From: JBGSUZ01 sp964404895
GTDB taxonomy: Bacteria > Bacillota > Clostridia > Peptostreptococcales > Acidaminobacteraceae
NCBI GenBank assembly: GCA_964404895.1
Contig: CAYOLV010000003.1
Location: 348,672-412,671, forward strand
Direction: 5' to 3'
Length of the DNA: 64,000 nucleotides
Below the pieces are notes generated by a model that saw nothing but the letters and a program-made list of their open reading frames with translations, made no database searches and was not told the origin of the DNA. This document shows, one piece after another, positions 33,404 to 42,259 of the stretch (position 1 is the stretch's first letter; every line of letters starts with the position of its first letter). The translations under genes and the position numbers were made by a program.

Positions 33404-34453
33404 CTAGTCAATCATCTCACTCATGATATAAGCAAGACCTAATTGGGTGGTGGCGACTAGACCTTCCGTATGAGTTCTTTCAAAGGAATGAGAGGCATCT
33501 ACACCTGGGCCAATCAAGCTGTGTTTGAATGCCCAACCCGCTCTGAGCGCCGCAGAAGCATCTGAACCATAGTAAGGATAAATATCAATAACGTATGGCA
33601 AACCCGCCTTTTTAGCCAAATCAACCAATTGACCCTTCACTGCATAGTCGTAAGGGCCCGATGAATCTTTGGCGCAAATTGTCACTTTATGTTCATGAGA
33701 CGTTTGACCTTCCCCTGGTGCTGCCATGTCCACCGCCATGAACTCCACTACTTTTTCAGGGATAGACGCCGATGAACCATGACCGACTTCTTCATAATTT
33801 GAAATGAAGAAATGGGTGGTATACGGTAATTCAAGACCTTCTTTTTTAATGCTCTCTATCATAGACAACAAACAAGCCACGCAAGCCTTGTCATCCAAAT
33901 GTCTAGATTTCACATAGCCACTTTTTGTAATTTGTACTCTCGGATCTAAAGACACAAAATCGCCAACCTCAATACCAAGAGCTTTTACAGCCTCTGCCCC
34001 ATCTACTACTTCGTCCAGTCTGACTTCCATCGTATCTGCCGAACGAGGTGTTGTAGAAGTCTTTTCGCCGTGGACATGAGAAGATGCTGAAGTGAGCATG
34101 ATCGTTCCTGTAATCATTTTCCCATCTGCAGTGTGAACGGTACAGTATTCTCCTTCAATAGCGTTCCAAGGATAGCCACCGATTTGTGTTAATTTCAGTC
34201 TGCCATTGCCTTTAATTTCTTTAACCATTGCGCCTAAAGTATCTACGTGAGCAGAGAGCAATCTGTGTTTGCTGTCGTCTTTACCTAAGATGGTTCCAAT
34301 CAAAGCACCTTTTACAGTTTTCTCACAAGGAATACCCATGGCTTTAAAAGCCTTCTCAACATATGTAACTGCTTCTTTGCTATAGCCTGTAGGGCTAGGA
34401 ATGTTTAGTAATTCTTTCAAGGTTTCTAATAAATAAGTCTCATTAACTTGCAT
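33404..34453 (-). CDS. M42 family metallo-aminopeptidase
   Basis: This 349-residue cytoplasmic peptidase of the M42 (TET/FrvX/YsdC) family removes N-terminal residues from peptides, consistent with amino-acid fermentation. Metal-ligand motifs are visible in order: SAHVDT, SRHLDDKA, SNYEEVGHG (catalytic and metal Glu), the MAVDMA Asp, and the C-terminal SFERTHTEG His. The ATG at 34453 follows GGGGGTT; an upstream in-frame ATG-like start at 34477 is less supported. It is monocistronic, with a terminator of the macB gene just upstream. Confidence 0.92.
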   Translation of the reverse strand: MQVNETYLLETLKELLNIPSPTGYSKEAVTYVEKAFKAMGIPCEKTVKGALIGTILGKDDSKHRLLSAHVDTLGAMVKEIKGNGRLKLTQIGGYPWNAIEGEYCTVHTADGKMITGTIMLTSASSHVHGEKTSTTPRSADTMEVRLDEVVDGAEAVKALGIEVGDFVSLDPRVQITKSGYVKSRHLDDKACVACLLSMIESIKKEGLELPYTTHFFISNYEEVGHGSSASIPEKVVEFMAVDMAAPGEGQTSHEHKVTICAKDSSGPYDYAVKGQLVDLAKKAGLPYVIDIYPYYGSDASAALRAGWAFKHSLIGPGVDASHSFERTHTEGLVATTQLGLAYIMSEMID

Positions 34454-34506
34454 GTGTGTAACCCCCTTTTCCACCATCTTAGCACAGCCCAGAGGGGGAA
34501 ATTGTT

Positions 34507-34544
34507 AAAAAAAAGAAACCACTTGGTTAAGTGGCTTCTTTTTT
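34507..34544. terminator. Terminator after the macB-like gene
   Basis: GAAACCACTT, a GGTT loop and AAGTGGCTTC form a stem with T-rich flanks on both strands. On the minus strand it ends the macAB-type operon. Confidence 0.85.
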
Positions 34545-34594
34545 GTGATTTATTTATAGCTGAGTGCTTTAATATTCATAACTTAACGCTTCAA

Positions 34595-35806
34595 TTATTC
34601 ATATCTCAACGCGTCGATTGGGTCTAACTGTGCAGCTTTTCTCGAAGGGTAGAATCCGAAGAAGATACCGATGGATGCCGAGAAGATCCAAGTGAAAATA
34701 ATAACCGCTGGTGAAAGTACCAGTCCCATTTTCATAATGGTGACCGCAATGGCAGCAATACTAATCCCCAAGGTAATCCCTATAAGTCCGCCGATACAAG
34801 ACAAAATAACAGATTCAATAATGAACTGAACCATAATATCCCTATTATTGGCACCAATCGCTTTACGAATACCAATTTCCCTAGTTCTTTCTGTTACAGA
34901 TACCAGCATGATGTTCATGATTCCAATACCGCCGACCACTAAGGAGATGGCTGCAATGGCACCGATAAACATTTGGAGCATTCCCATAACATTGTTGATT
35001 GTGCCCATTTGACTTTCTGCCGTTTGAGACATATAGACCATTCTTTCAGCATTGTCATGGCGTTTTTCAGCCATGCTGATAATGTCATCCATAACCTGCT
35101 GAACATCTTCGCCCTGTCTAACACCAATATCTAAGGCATAATACCCACTGCTTGAGCCTAAATTGTTCTCAATAAAGGTATAAGGCACCAACATGTTGAA
35201 AGTCTCTCCCATCATGCCTGCAAACATAGAAGAAGGTTCCTTATAGATACCAATGACCAAGTAAGTAGAAGTACTTTGATCACTTCCTGTTAAGGTAACA
35301 ATCTGCCCTACAGGATTCCGTTCGTTAGGCATTAATTTTCTAGCAGTCTTCTCTTCGAGTATCGCTACATTTCTGGAAGAATTAATGTCTTGTTCACTAA
35401 AGAAACGACCTTTTTTCATATCAACTTTAGTGATTTTATTGTACATTTCATTGACACCTGTCAAATTGACATTTTGTGTCTTCTTTTTATCTACAAAATT
35501 CTGTGTCGCATTCAAATACGGCATGACACCGTCGATTCGATCTTTAAATTTTCTCTTGATCAGATCTACGTCTTCCGAATTGAACATATCTGAATCGTAA
35601 ACTTCTTGACCGTTAATATAGACATAACCTCTATTGACGCCAAAAGATTCAAATTCTTTGTTCATTGAGCCTTTTACAGCATCACCAATGGCTACAATGG
35701 CAATAACCGAGGCAATCCCGATGATAATGCCCAGCATGGTCAGCGCCGAACGCATTTTGTTGCTCTTGATGGCTTGTACTGCCATCTTTACGCTTTCCCA
35801 AAACAT
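34595..35806 (-). CDS. MacB/FtsX-type ABC transporter permease
   Basis: This 403-residue permease has one N-terminal transmembrane helix (about 20-42), a large extracytoplasmic MacB-PCD domain (about 45-265), and three C-terminal helices of the FtsX fold, with GIGIMNIMLVSVTERTREIGIRKA preceding the second. Such systems act by mechanotransmission, exporting antimicrobial peptides or lipids, or handling envelope stress. It overlaps the ATPase stop by one base (TAATG) and follows GGAGGTG. It forms a tripartite set with the ATPase and the adaptor protein. Confidence 0.93.
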   Translation of the reverse strand: MFWESVKMAVQAIKSNKMRSALTMLGIIIGIASVIAIVAIGDAVKGSMNKEFESFGVNRGYVYINGQEVYDSDMFNSEDVDLIKRKFKDRIDGVMPYLNATQNFVDKKKTQNVNLTGVNEMYNKITKVDMKKGRFFSEQDINSSRNVAILEEKTARKLMPNERNPVGQIVTLTGSDQSTSTYLVIGIYKEPSSMFAGMMGETFNMLVPYTFIENNLGSSSGYYALDIGVRQGEDVQQVMDDIISMAEKRHDNAERMVYMSQTAESQMGTINNVMGMLQMFIGAIAAISLVVGGIGIMNIMLVSVTERTREIGIRKAIGANNRDIMVQFIIESVILSCIGGLIGITLGISIAAIAVTIMKMGLVLSPAVIIFTWIFSASIGIFFGFYPSRKAAQLDPIDALRYE

Positions 35807-36531
35807 TATCCAGTCACCTCCGTCGCCATCAAGATGTTTTTCGTTCTTTCGTTTTCTTCGTTAACTCTGTCTTCAACGATCAAACCGTCTTTGATGACGA
35901 CTACACGTTTCGCTTGAGCCGCAATGTCTGGCTCATGAGTGACAACAACAATGGTGCTGCCCTCTTCATTTAATTCACGAATCATGCCCATAATTTCATA
36001 AGAGGTTTTCGTGTCAAGAGCCCCTGTCGGTTCATCCGCTAAGATAACTGCAGGGTTTGCCGCTAAAGCTCTGGCAATGGCGACACGTTGTTTTTGACCC
36101 CCGGAGAGCTCATTTGGACGGTGGTGAACACGATCCCCAAGGCCCACTCTGTCAAGGGCTTTTTGTGCATGAGCTTCTCTCTCTTTGTGAGATAATCTGC
36201 CGTATACCATTGGCAACTCTACATTTTGGAGTGCGGTCATTCTTGGAAGGAGGTTAAAGGATTGAAAAACGAAACCAATCTTTTGATTTCTAGTCTTTGC
36301 CTGATCCGCTTCATTCATGCCGCTGACATCGACGCCGTCTAGTAAAAAACGACCTTCCGTCGGACGATCCAAACAGCCAATAATATTCATCAGTGTGGAT
36401 TTACCTGAACCTGACGTTCCCATAATGGCAACGAACTCGCCTTTTTTAATATCCAAGTCAATCCCTTTAAGCGCGGCAACTTGAATGCTGCCTGTATCAT
36501 AAATTTTTGTTAAACCTTCAATTTTAATCAT
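35806..36531 (-). CDS. ABC transporter ATPase (MacB/LolD-like)
   Basis: This 241-residue ATPase pairs with the MacB-type permease. It has Walker A GTSGSGKST, the Q-loop FQSFNLLPRM, the signature LSGGQKQRVAIARAL, Walker B VILADEPTGALD, and the H-loop VVTHEPD. The ATG at 36531 is supported by AAAGGGTG; a GTG at 36540 lies within that site. It belongs to the adaptor-ATPase-permease operon. Confidence 0.96.
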   Translation of the reverse strand: MIKIEGLTKIYDTGSIQVAALKGIDLDIKKGEFVAIMGTSGSGKSTLMNIIGCLDRPTEGRFLLDGVDVSGMNEADQAKTRNQKIGFVFQSFNLLPRMTALQNVELPMVYGRLSHKEREAHAQKALDRVGLGDRVHHRPNELSGGQKQRVAIARALAANPAVILADEPTGALDTKTSYEIMGMIRELNEEGSTIVVVTHEPDIAAQAKRVVVIKDGLIVEDRVNEENERTKNILMATEVTG

Positions 36532-36588
36532 TGTTTGCACCCTTTCTCTAACTGCTCCACAGATTGAAAATCTTCTGTCCCTCAGCGG

Positions 36589-37797
36589 TTAGTTTGTAGC
36601 TGGCTGAAGGATTTGACCTTCTTTTAAGTCTCCATCGATAACTTCAACCGAAACATCGCCTTCAACGCCTGTAGTAATGAATACTTTTTTAACTTCCTTA
36701 CCCTCTACAACGTTAACGTATTTTTTGCCGTTTTCATCTGTCATAATGACTTCAAAAGGTACGAGCAAGACGTTTTGTCTGCTGTTGGTGTTAATCTCAA
36801 GGTTGACGTTAAAGCCTGGTCTAAGTTCTGGTACATTGTCGACCAGAGTAATTCTCACTTCGACTTTGACGTTTTTGCTGCCTTCTGAACGAATGGTTCC
36901 CGGTGCGATATAAGATACTTTACCTTGGAATGTTTTACCCTTTATAGATGTGCCTGTAATTTCAACTACTTGTCCAATTTGAATACGGTTGATTTCGTTT
37001 TCAGAAACATAGGCTTTAACAATTTTTTGATCTAAATCTTCAATAGTGAGCAAGATGCCATTGTTTGGCAACACTTCGCCCGCTTTTGCCTTCACGCTAG
37101 TCACGGTTCCAGAGATCGGAGATTTGACCATAGTCTTCTCGATATCTTTTTGAAGATCTTTGATGGTGATGTTTGTTGACTCAATTCTCTTTTGACTGAT
37201 GTTGATGTCTACGTTTGCTTTTGCTTGATTGTAAGCAATTTGAGCATTGTTGAGATTCAATTTCGCAAGGTCTAATTGTTGCTTTGACTTGGCGAACTCA
37301 TCGGCACTGATGGCACCTGTTGCCTTCAAAGAAACGTTGGCATCGTATGCAGATTTTGCATTGTCGTAAGCTGTTTGCGCGCTCTTTAACGTCGCTTCCT
37401 GATCACCAATACCTCTTGTCTTGATTTTGTTTAACTCGTCTTTAGAAATACCCAGATCATTCATTAGTTTCTTAAGTTCAGAATCCAATTTGTCTGAATT
37501 GATCTTAGCTAAAGCTTGATCTGCCGAAACGTGATCGCCTTCTTTTACAAAGACATCGTCTACAGTACCGCCACCTTGGTAGGAAATACTTCTAGAATCG
37601 TTGGCTTCCACTGTCCCGCTGATGTAGACATTGGATTCTACATTGCCTTTTTCGACTTTCACCTGGGTATCCATTGCAACTGCTGTTTTAGCAGCTGATT
37701 TAGCACCACCATTTTTTGACTGTATGATTGCAAAGGTACCTGTCCCAAGCACAACTACTACAATCCCTAATACAATAAACATTTTTTTCTTATTCAT
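36589..37797 (-). CDS. Membrane fusion/adaptor protein of the MacA (HlyD) family
   Basis: This 402-residue periplasmic-adaptor-type protein is anchored by an N-terminal helix (MFIVLGIVVVVLGTGTFAI). A biotinyl-lipoyl-like domain is split around a coiled-coil hairpin (about 95-215, with a direct continuation IESTNITIKDLQKDIEKTM), and beta-barrel and membrane-proximal domains follow. It connects the MacB-type permease to the outside. The ATG at 37797 has AGGAGG seven bases upstream; a further ATG at 37839 is unsupported. It is divergent from the two-component pair, which probably regulates it. Confidence 0.92.
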   Translation of the reverse strand: MNKKKMFIVLGIVVVVLGTGTFAIIQSKNGGAKSAAKTAVAMDTQVKVEKGNVESNVYISGTVEANDSRSISYQGGGTVDDVFVKEGDHVSADQALAKINSDKLDSELKKLMNDLGISKDELNKIKTRGIGDQEATLKSAQTAYDNAKSAYDANVSLKATGAISADEFAKSKQQLDLAKLNLNNAQIAYNQAKANVDINISQKRIESTNITIKDLQKDIEKTMVKSPISGTVTSVKAKAGEVLPNNGILLTIEDLDQKIVKAYVSENEINRIQIGQVVEITGTSIKGKTFQGKVSYIAPGTIRSEGSKNVKVEVRITLVDNVPELRPGFNVNLEINTNSRQNVLLVPFEVIMTDENGKKYVNVVEGKEVKKVFITTGVEGDVSVEVIDGDLKEGQILQPATN

Positions 37798-38034
37798 TCC
37801 TAAACCTCCTGGTTCAAAACTTACTTTTCTGGTATACATCTTAAGACTTCATAATTAACAAACCCTATAAAAAACCTTAAATGATTATTAATATTATATC
37901 ACGCGAATTAAAAAAGTATTAAAGCGTCACACAAAATTTGAATTTCTTCTTAAATACGGATATATTAAAGACAGTAGAAATATTTATAATGCACATTCCA
38001 GATAGGTCTGGGTAAAAAATACGGAGGCGTTCTC

Positions 38035-38733
38035 ATGTCTAATGAAAAAATTCTCATCGTAGAAGATGAAAAAGAAATCGCACAACTTGTCAGAGACTAT
38101 CTCAAGGCATCAAATTACAATGTATTAATGGCACATGACGGGGAAGAGGGACTGGATCTATTCAATAATGAACATCCTGATTTGGTTATTTTAGACATTA
38201 TGCTCCCAAAAATCGACGGCTTTGAAATTTGCAGAACCATTCGGGCCAAATCTCCTGTCCCAATCTTGATGCTCAGTGCTAAAAAAGAAGATACCGACAA
38301 AATTCTAGGTCTTGGTCTTGGAGCAGACGACTATGTGACAAAACCATTCAGCCCTAGGGAACTCCTCGCTCGAGTTCAGTCTCAGCTCAGACGTTACAAA
38401 GAGCTGTCTACTAGTCAAAGCACCTCTACCGCACTTTCAGTTGGAGAATTAGAAATCGACCCTAACGCGTATACCGTCAAAGTAAGAGGTGACTATATCT
38501 CCTTCTCTGTGAAAGAGTTTGAAATCCTTCACTATTTAGCGACCAACATGAACCAAGCACTTTCGAGAGAGAAAATCTTTGATCATATTTGGGGTTTCAA
38601 TGAGTATGGGGATATCAACACCGTTACCGTACACGTTCGTAAAATTCGAGAAAAAATTGAAGAAGATCCCTCTAATCCTAAGTACATCGAAACGGTTTGG
38701 GGAATCGGTTATAAATTTAAAGGGGGCAAGTAA
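38035..38733 (+). CDS. OmpR-family response regulator
   Basis: This 232-residue regulator has a receiver domain (about 1-118) with acidic EDE near residue 10, phospho-acceptor Asp in VILDIMLP near residue 53, and KPF near residue 103. It has a C-terminal winged-helix DNA-binding domain (about 130-230) ending TVHVRKIREKIEEDP, then YIETVWGIGYKF. The ATG follows CGGAGGCG. The cognate kinase follows after 3 bases, and the divergent MacA-ATPase-MacB operon is the likely target. Confidence 0.96.
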   Translation: MSNEKILIVEDEKEIAQLVRDYLKASNYNVLMAHDGEEGLDLFNNEHPDLVILDIMLPKIDGFEICRTIRAKSPVPILMLSAKKEDTDKILGLGLGADDYVTKPFSPRELLARVQSQLRRYKELSTSQSTSTALSVGELEIDPNAYTVKVRGDYISFSVKEFEILHYLATNMNQALSREKIFDHIWGFNEYGDINTVTVHVRKIREKIEEDPSNPKYIETVWGIGYKFKGGK

Positions 38734-38736
38734 GCC

Positions 38737-40182
38737 TTGAAAATTAGATCAAGGATCATTTTATCCTTCTTATCCCTGCTTTTGGTGCCTATGCTTGTAG
38801 TGACTATTTTCCTTGCCGTGGTCTTTTCTAACGTCTTTAGAATTCCGTTCCTCGACAAGCTAACCGCCATGGACACTGCCATTTCAACAATGACGCAGAG
38901 CATCTCAGCAAATTACGACCATATCTCCGACTACGAATACATGGACAAAATGCTTCGAAAAGAATACAACGGTTACTTTAGAAGGATTCTTTTCGTGGAT
39001 CAAAACAATAAAATTTTGTACGACAGCGACAAAGCCCTCATTGGGATCAAATACAATCAGGTGACCACCCTGAGTCGCGACTCCAACAATATTCTTTCAA
39101 AGGACAGTTTTGATGTGCGTCAAGCCGAAGTGCTCATCAACAATAAAGTGGCAGGGTCATTAGTTTTCATTCCCGAAATTGACCTGCAAGAAGCCTTGAC
39201 CTTCTTGATCTATTTGCCTTTTATCATGATTGTCGTCTTCTTGCTCACCATTCTTGCTATGATTGTTCTGCTCTCCAAAATTTTGACCGACGGGATTTTA
39301 AAACCCCTTAAAGAGTTGAATTATGCGGCAGAAATGATTTCCAGCGGAGATTTAGACTATGAAATGAAGTACAAAAAAGACGACGAAATTGGCAAGTTTT
39401 GTTCTGAGTTTGACATCATGCGCATGCGGTTAAAAGAAGCCCTTGAGCTTCAAGCCCGCATGGAACAAAATAGAAAACAACTGATTGCCAGCATTACCCA
39501 TGACCTTAAAACGCCACTCACCTCTATCAAAGGCTATGTGGAAGTTCTGGAAGATGGGATTATTCAAGATCCTGAGACCATTAACAATTATCTTCGAATT
39601 ATTGGCAGTAAAACCAATCAGTTAAACCATTTGATTGATGACTTGTTCACCTTTTCAAAAATGGAACTGGGTGAATTCCAAGTGGCGCCTGAACACATGA
39701 GCTGTATCAAGCTGTTTGACTCTATCTTGTCCCAAAAACACTTAGATTTCCAAGACAGCGATATTCAATTTCTTTACGAATGTCCCGATCAGGATTGCAT
39801 TCTTAACGCAGACGAGTTCCGCATCCACCAGGTGGTCGAGAATTTAATCAGCAATGCCAAGAAATTTACCAAGACCTATATCAAATTCTACGGTCGCATT
39901 CATCGCGACTACTTTGAATTTTACGTGGAAGACGACGGGATTGGCATCCCTCAAAACGAGTTGCCAATGATTTTTGACCATTTCTATAAGGTGGATAAAT
40001 CCCGCACTTATTCCAGTAAGGGCACTGGCCTTGGTCTCGCTATCTGCAAACAGATTGTAGAAGCCCACGGCGGATCTATCAGCGTCAGAAGCGAAGAGGG
40101 CAAAGGCTCTATTTTCAAAATAAAACTGCCCCTTCAAAAAGAAGGCGCAGCAGAGTCTAAACCATTTATTCAAGAATTTTAA
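38737..40182 (+). CDS. Sensor histidine kinase
   Basis: This 481-residue membrane kinase has two helices (about 7-30 and 152-180) that flank an extracytoplasmic sensor of about 120 residues. A HAMP linker, then the dimerisation/phospho-acceptor helix with ITHDLKTPLTSIKGY (His near residue 255) follow. The ATP-binding domain has NLISNAKKFT, DDGIGIP and GTGLGLAICK. The start is TTG, preceded by AGGGGG. It is paired with the response regulator upstream, and its stop overlaps the convergent CPBP gene by four bases. Confidence 0.94.
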   Translation: MKIRSRIILSFLSLLLVPMLVVTIFLAVVFSNVFRIPFLDKLTAMDTAISTMTQSISANYDHISDYEYMDKMLRKEYNGYFRRILFVDQNNKILYDSDKALIGIKYNQVTTLSRDSNNILSKDSFDVRQAEVLINNKVAGSLVFIPEIDLQEALTFLIYLPFIMIVVFLLTILAMIVLLSKILTDGILKPLKELNYAAEMISSGDLDYEMKYKKDDEIGKFCSEFDIMRMRLKEALELQARMEQNRKQLIASITHDLKTPLTSIKGYVEVLEDGIIQDPETINNYLRIIGSKTNQLNHLIDDLFTFSKMELGEFQVAPEHMSCIKLFDSILSQKHLDFQDSDIQFLYECPDQDCILNADEFRIHQVVENLISNAKKFTKTYIKFYGRIHRDYFEFYVEDDGIGIPQNELPMIFDHFYKVDKSRTYSSKGTGLGLAICKQIVEAHGGSISVRSEEGKGSIFKIKLPLQKEGAAESKPFIQEF

Positions 40183-41030
40183 ACAGACTGGCTCGGCAAT
40201 TTGCCGGGCTGTTTTTTTTGTAGATATTTTAAGAATATAAAGAGGGCTGCCACCGACGCCACCGAAATCAATATCCTAAACGTGAAGTTTAATGTTTGTG
40301 CGCTCATTAGACGCTCACTAAAAAGGGTTACGTAGACATTGTTGATCACGTGAAGCAGGATTGGCACCATCAACTTTTGGGTCTGTTCGTAAACAAAGGC
40401 TGTCAGTAAACCCAAGACGAAGGCGTTGACTCCTTGAACGACATTGAGGTGCATGATTGCAAAGAGAAGCGCGGAAAAGATGGATGCGGCCATTACAGAG
40501 TAACCTTTTTTTCGCATGCCATCGTAAAAAATCCCTCTGTAGATAATTTCTTCAAAGATGGGTGCGGTGAGAAAAATATAGCCATAACCTAAAACGGGCA
40601 CCCCCAGCAGCAAATACATAGACCAGTCTAGGTCACCTGAACTGCCGAAGATATTCATTAGGAACATTGCAAAATAGCTGTCAAATGCCATTCTGCATAG
40701 AAATACTATGAGGCAGATAATCCCAATCCACTTCAACCACAGGGAAAAATGCCACTTGTGGCTTAGAGAAACAGAACCGTCTTCTTCTCCAAATTCTCTA
40801 CGGCGCAGCATTACCAATCTAAAGACGCTCCATAATATAATGCCTTTTGTAAGAAGTAACCCTATATGTATAATCCAACTGGTTTTGGTCGGATCTTCTG
40901 TCAGAAACTTGAGGCCTTGGCTGTAAAAGAGGCTGCCTAAGGTCATTTCTGCAAATAGAATAAAGAAAAATAGAGCCACCACACCCCACAAAGGGATAGG
41001 TCTGTTCTCAATGCTATTTCCTATTTTCAT
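40179..41030 (-). CDS. CPBP family intramembrane metalloprotease
   Basis: This 283-residue membrane protein is of the CAAX protease/bacteriocin-processing (Abi) family. About seven hydrophobic segments are visible. The catalytic motifs are EEIIYRGIF, FAIMHLN and HVINN. Bacterial members are linked to bacteriocin self-immunity or maturation; the target is unknown here. The last codons are read through the inverted repeat that forms the terminator of the opposite-strand kinase. The ATG has GGAGG upstream. Confidence 0.88.
   Translation of the reverse strand: MKIGNSIENRPIPLWGVVALFFFILFAEMTLGSLFYSQGLKFLTEDPTKTSWIIHIGLLLTKGIILWSVFRLVMLRRREFGEEDGSVSLSHKWHFSLWLKWIGIICLIVFLCRMAFDSYFAMFLMNIFGSSGDLDWSMYLLLGVPVLGYGYIFLTAPIFEEIIYRGIFYDGMRKKGYSVMAASIFSALLFAIMHLNVVQGVNAFVLGLLTAFVYEQTQKLMVPILLHVINNVYVTLFSERLMSAQTLNFTFRILISVASVAALFIFLKYLQKKQPGKLPSQSV
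40184..40219 (+). terminator. Terminator of the two-component operon
   Basis: GCTCGGCAA pairs with TTGCCGGGC, followed by eight T on the plus strand. The element lies inside the last codons of the convergent CPBP gene. Confidence 0.85.
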
Positions 41031-41074
41031 AAAGCCTCCACTTGTTATTTACAGCAACTGCGCCCTCCCCTCAC

Positions 41075-41617
41075 TTAATTGAGCAGAGATTGGATGTGTT
41101 TCATATACTCTTCATAGGTTCGACTGCCTACCAAGAACTCTTTCATATACTTACCGTCTTGGTCCACAAAAATGACAAAGGGAATAAATTCAAAATCCTT
41201 TGTACAAGAGTTCATAATAGAATTTTCAGCCATCATCACAATAGGGTAAGTCATTTCATAAGTCTTCTGGAGTTGGGCGATGTCCTCTTCCGTGCCTTCG
41301 ACACAGAAACTGAGTAATTTCATTCCCAATTTTTCTTCATTTTCTTTTATATTCTGCAGCGCTTCTAGTTCTTCGATACACGGGACACAATGAGGACTCC
41401 AAAAAACGTGCATGGTGACTTTATAGTCTGAATAGATCTTCTCAGACCACTCATTGCCCTCCAAGTCTTTGACGGTATAGGGTTCAACCTGAGTTCCTAC
41501 AAAACTGTATTTTTTAAGTTCAGGCAATCGATTTTCTGCCGTTACGCGCTTAGGTGCGCAAGCGACAAGCAAACTACCCATGGAAATTACCAATAAAATA
41601 AGCAATATTTTTTTCAT
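41075..41617 (-). CDS. TlpA/ResA-like thioredoxin-fold lipoprotein
   Basis: This 180-residue exported protein has a lipoprotein signal peptide with lipobox LLVAC (Cys near residue 20). It has an extracytoplasmic thioredoxin-like domain with the redox motif FWSPHCVPCIEE (CVPC near residue 76) and the cis-Pro region TYPIVM. It probably reduces or isomerises disulphides, or acts as a thiol peroxidase partner at the cell surface. The ATG follows AGAGGTG. No partner CcdA-type gene is nearby. Confidence 0.88.
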   Translation of the reverse strand: MKKILLILLVISMGSLLVACAPKRVTAENRLPELKKYSFVGTQVEPYTVKDLEGNEWSEKIYSDYKVTMHVFWSPHCVPCIEELEALQNIKENEEKLGMKLLSFCVEGTEEDIAQLQKTYEMTYPIVMMAENSIMNSCTKDFEFIPFVIFVDQDGKYMKEFLVGSRTYEEYMKHIQSLLN

Positions 41618-41855
41618 TATACACCTCTATGCCTTGTCCAATTCTCTCTACTTCATATGATTTGTCAGAAATATTCAATATTTGCGAAACTATTCCCATT
41701 ATACTACAGCTCTGTGTCTACTGTGTGTCCTTCTGATAATATTTCTTGCCAATTGCGTCATAATGTGATATTTTTCTTTTGAAGATATTAATTATTCTTA
41801 ACATTTAACCATCTGTTCGGGGGATCGGATCGGTTAATCGAATCAATGGGGGTTA

Positions 41856-42221
41856 ATGATGGAACGTATCGGCAAACGCATTACAGATTTAAGAACTAAA
41901 AAGGGCTTGTCACAAAAGAAATTGGCTATTATGACGGGCATTACAGAAGCTTCTCTTTCACGTTATGAAAACGATTTAAGAGAACCTAAAATTACCACAC
42001 TGGTAAAGTTGTCAAATACACTGGACTGTACCGTGGATTATTTAATTGGTAAGTCATCCATTGCAGACGGCGTCATTGTTTCAAAACAAAATTTAGCCTA
42101 TTCAGAGGAAATTGATAAAGATCACATCGATTTGTTGCTGGAAATGAAGCGCACAGATATTCAAGTGCATTCTGTTAAACGTATTTTGGAAGCTATCCAA
42201 ATAGAAAAAGGACTCGCGTAA
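41856..42221 (+). CDS. XRE-family transcriptional regulator
   Basis: This 121-residue protein has an N-terminal Cro/C1-type helix-turn-helix (about 4-65: RIGKRITDLRTKKGLSQKKLA, then TGITEASLSRYEN). A short C-terminal helical tail of unknown role follows. GGGGG lies before two tandem ATG codons, either of which could start translation. It stands alone, flanked by divergent and convergent genes; its targets are unknown. Confidence 0.9.
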   Translation: MMERIGKRITDLRTKKGLSQKKLAIMTGITEASLSRYENDLREPKITTLVKLSNTLDCTVDYLIGKSSIADGVIVSKQNLAYSEEIDKDHIDLLLEMKRTDIQVHSVKRILEAIQIEKGLA

Positions 42222-42237
42222 GCGAATCCTTTTTTTG
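42208..42237. terminator. Bidirectional terminator between the XRE and SLH genes
   Basis: AAGGACTCGC, a GTAA loop and GCGAATCCTT form a stem with seven T on the plus strand and five on the minus strand. It overlaps the last codons of the XRE gene. Confidence 0.88.
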
Positions 42238-42259
42238 CGTTAATTGACTTTTGCATGTA

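Noticed and set aside
37981..37990. TATAAT before the response regulator as a promoter
   Set aside because: A good -10 is present but no acceptable -35 lies at normal spacing, so I did not call it.
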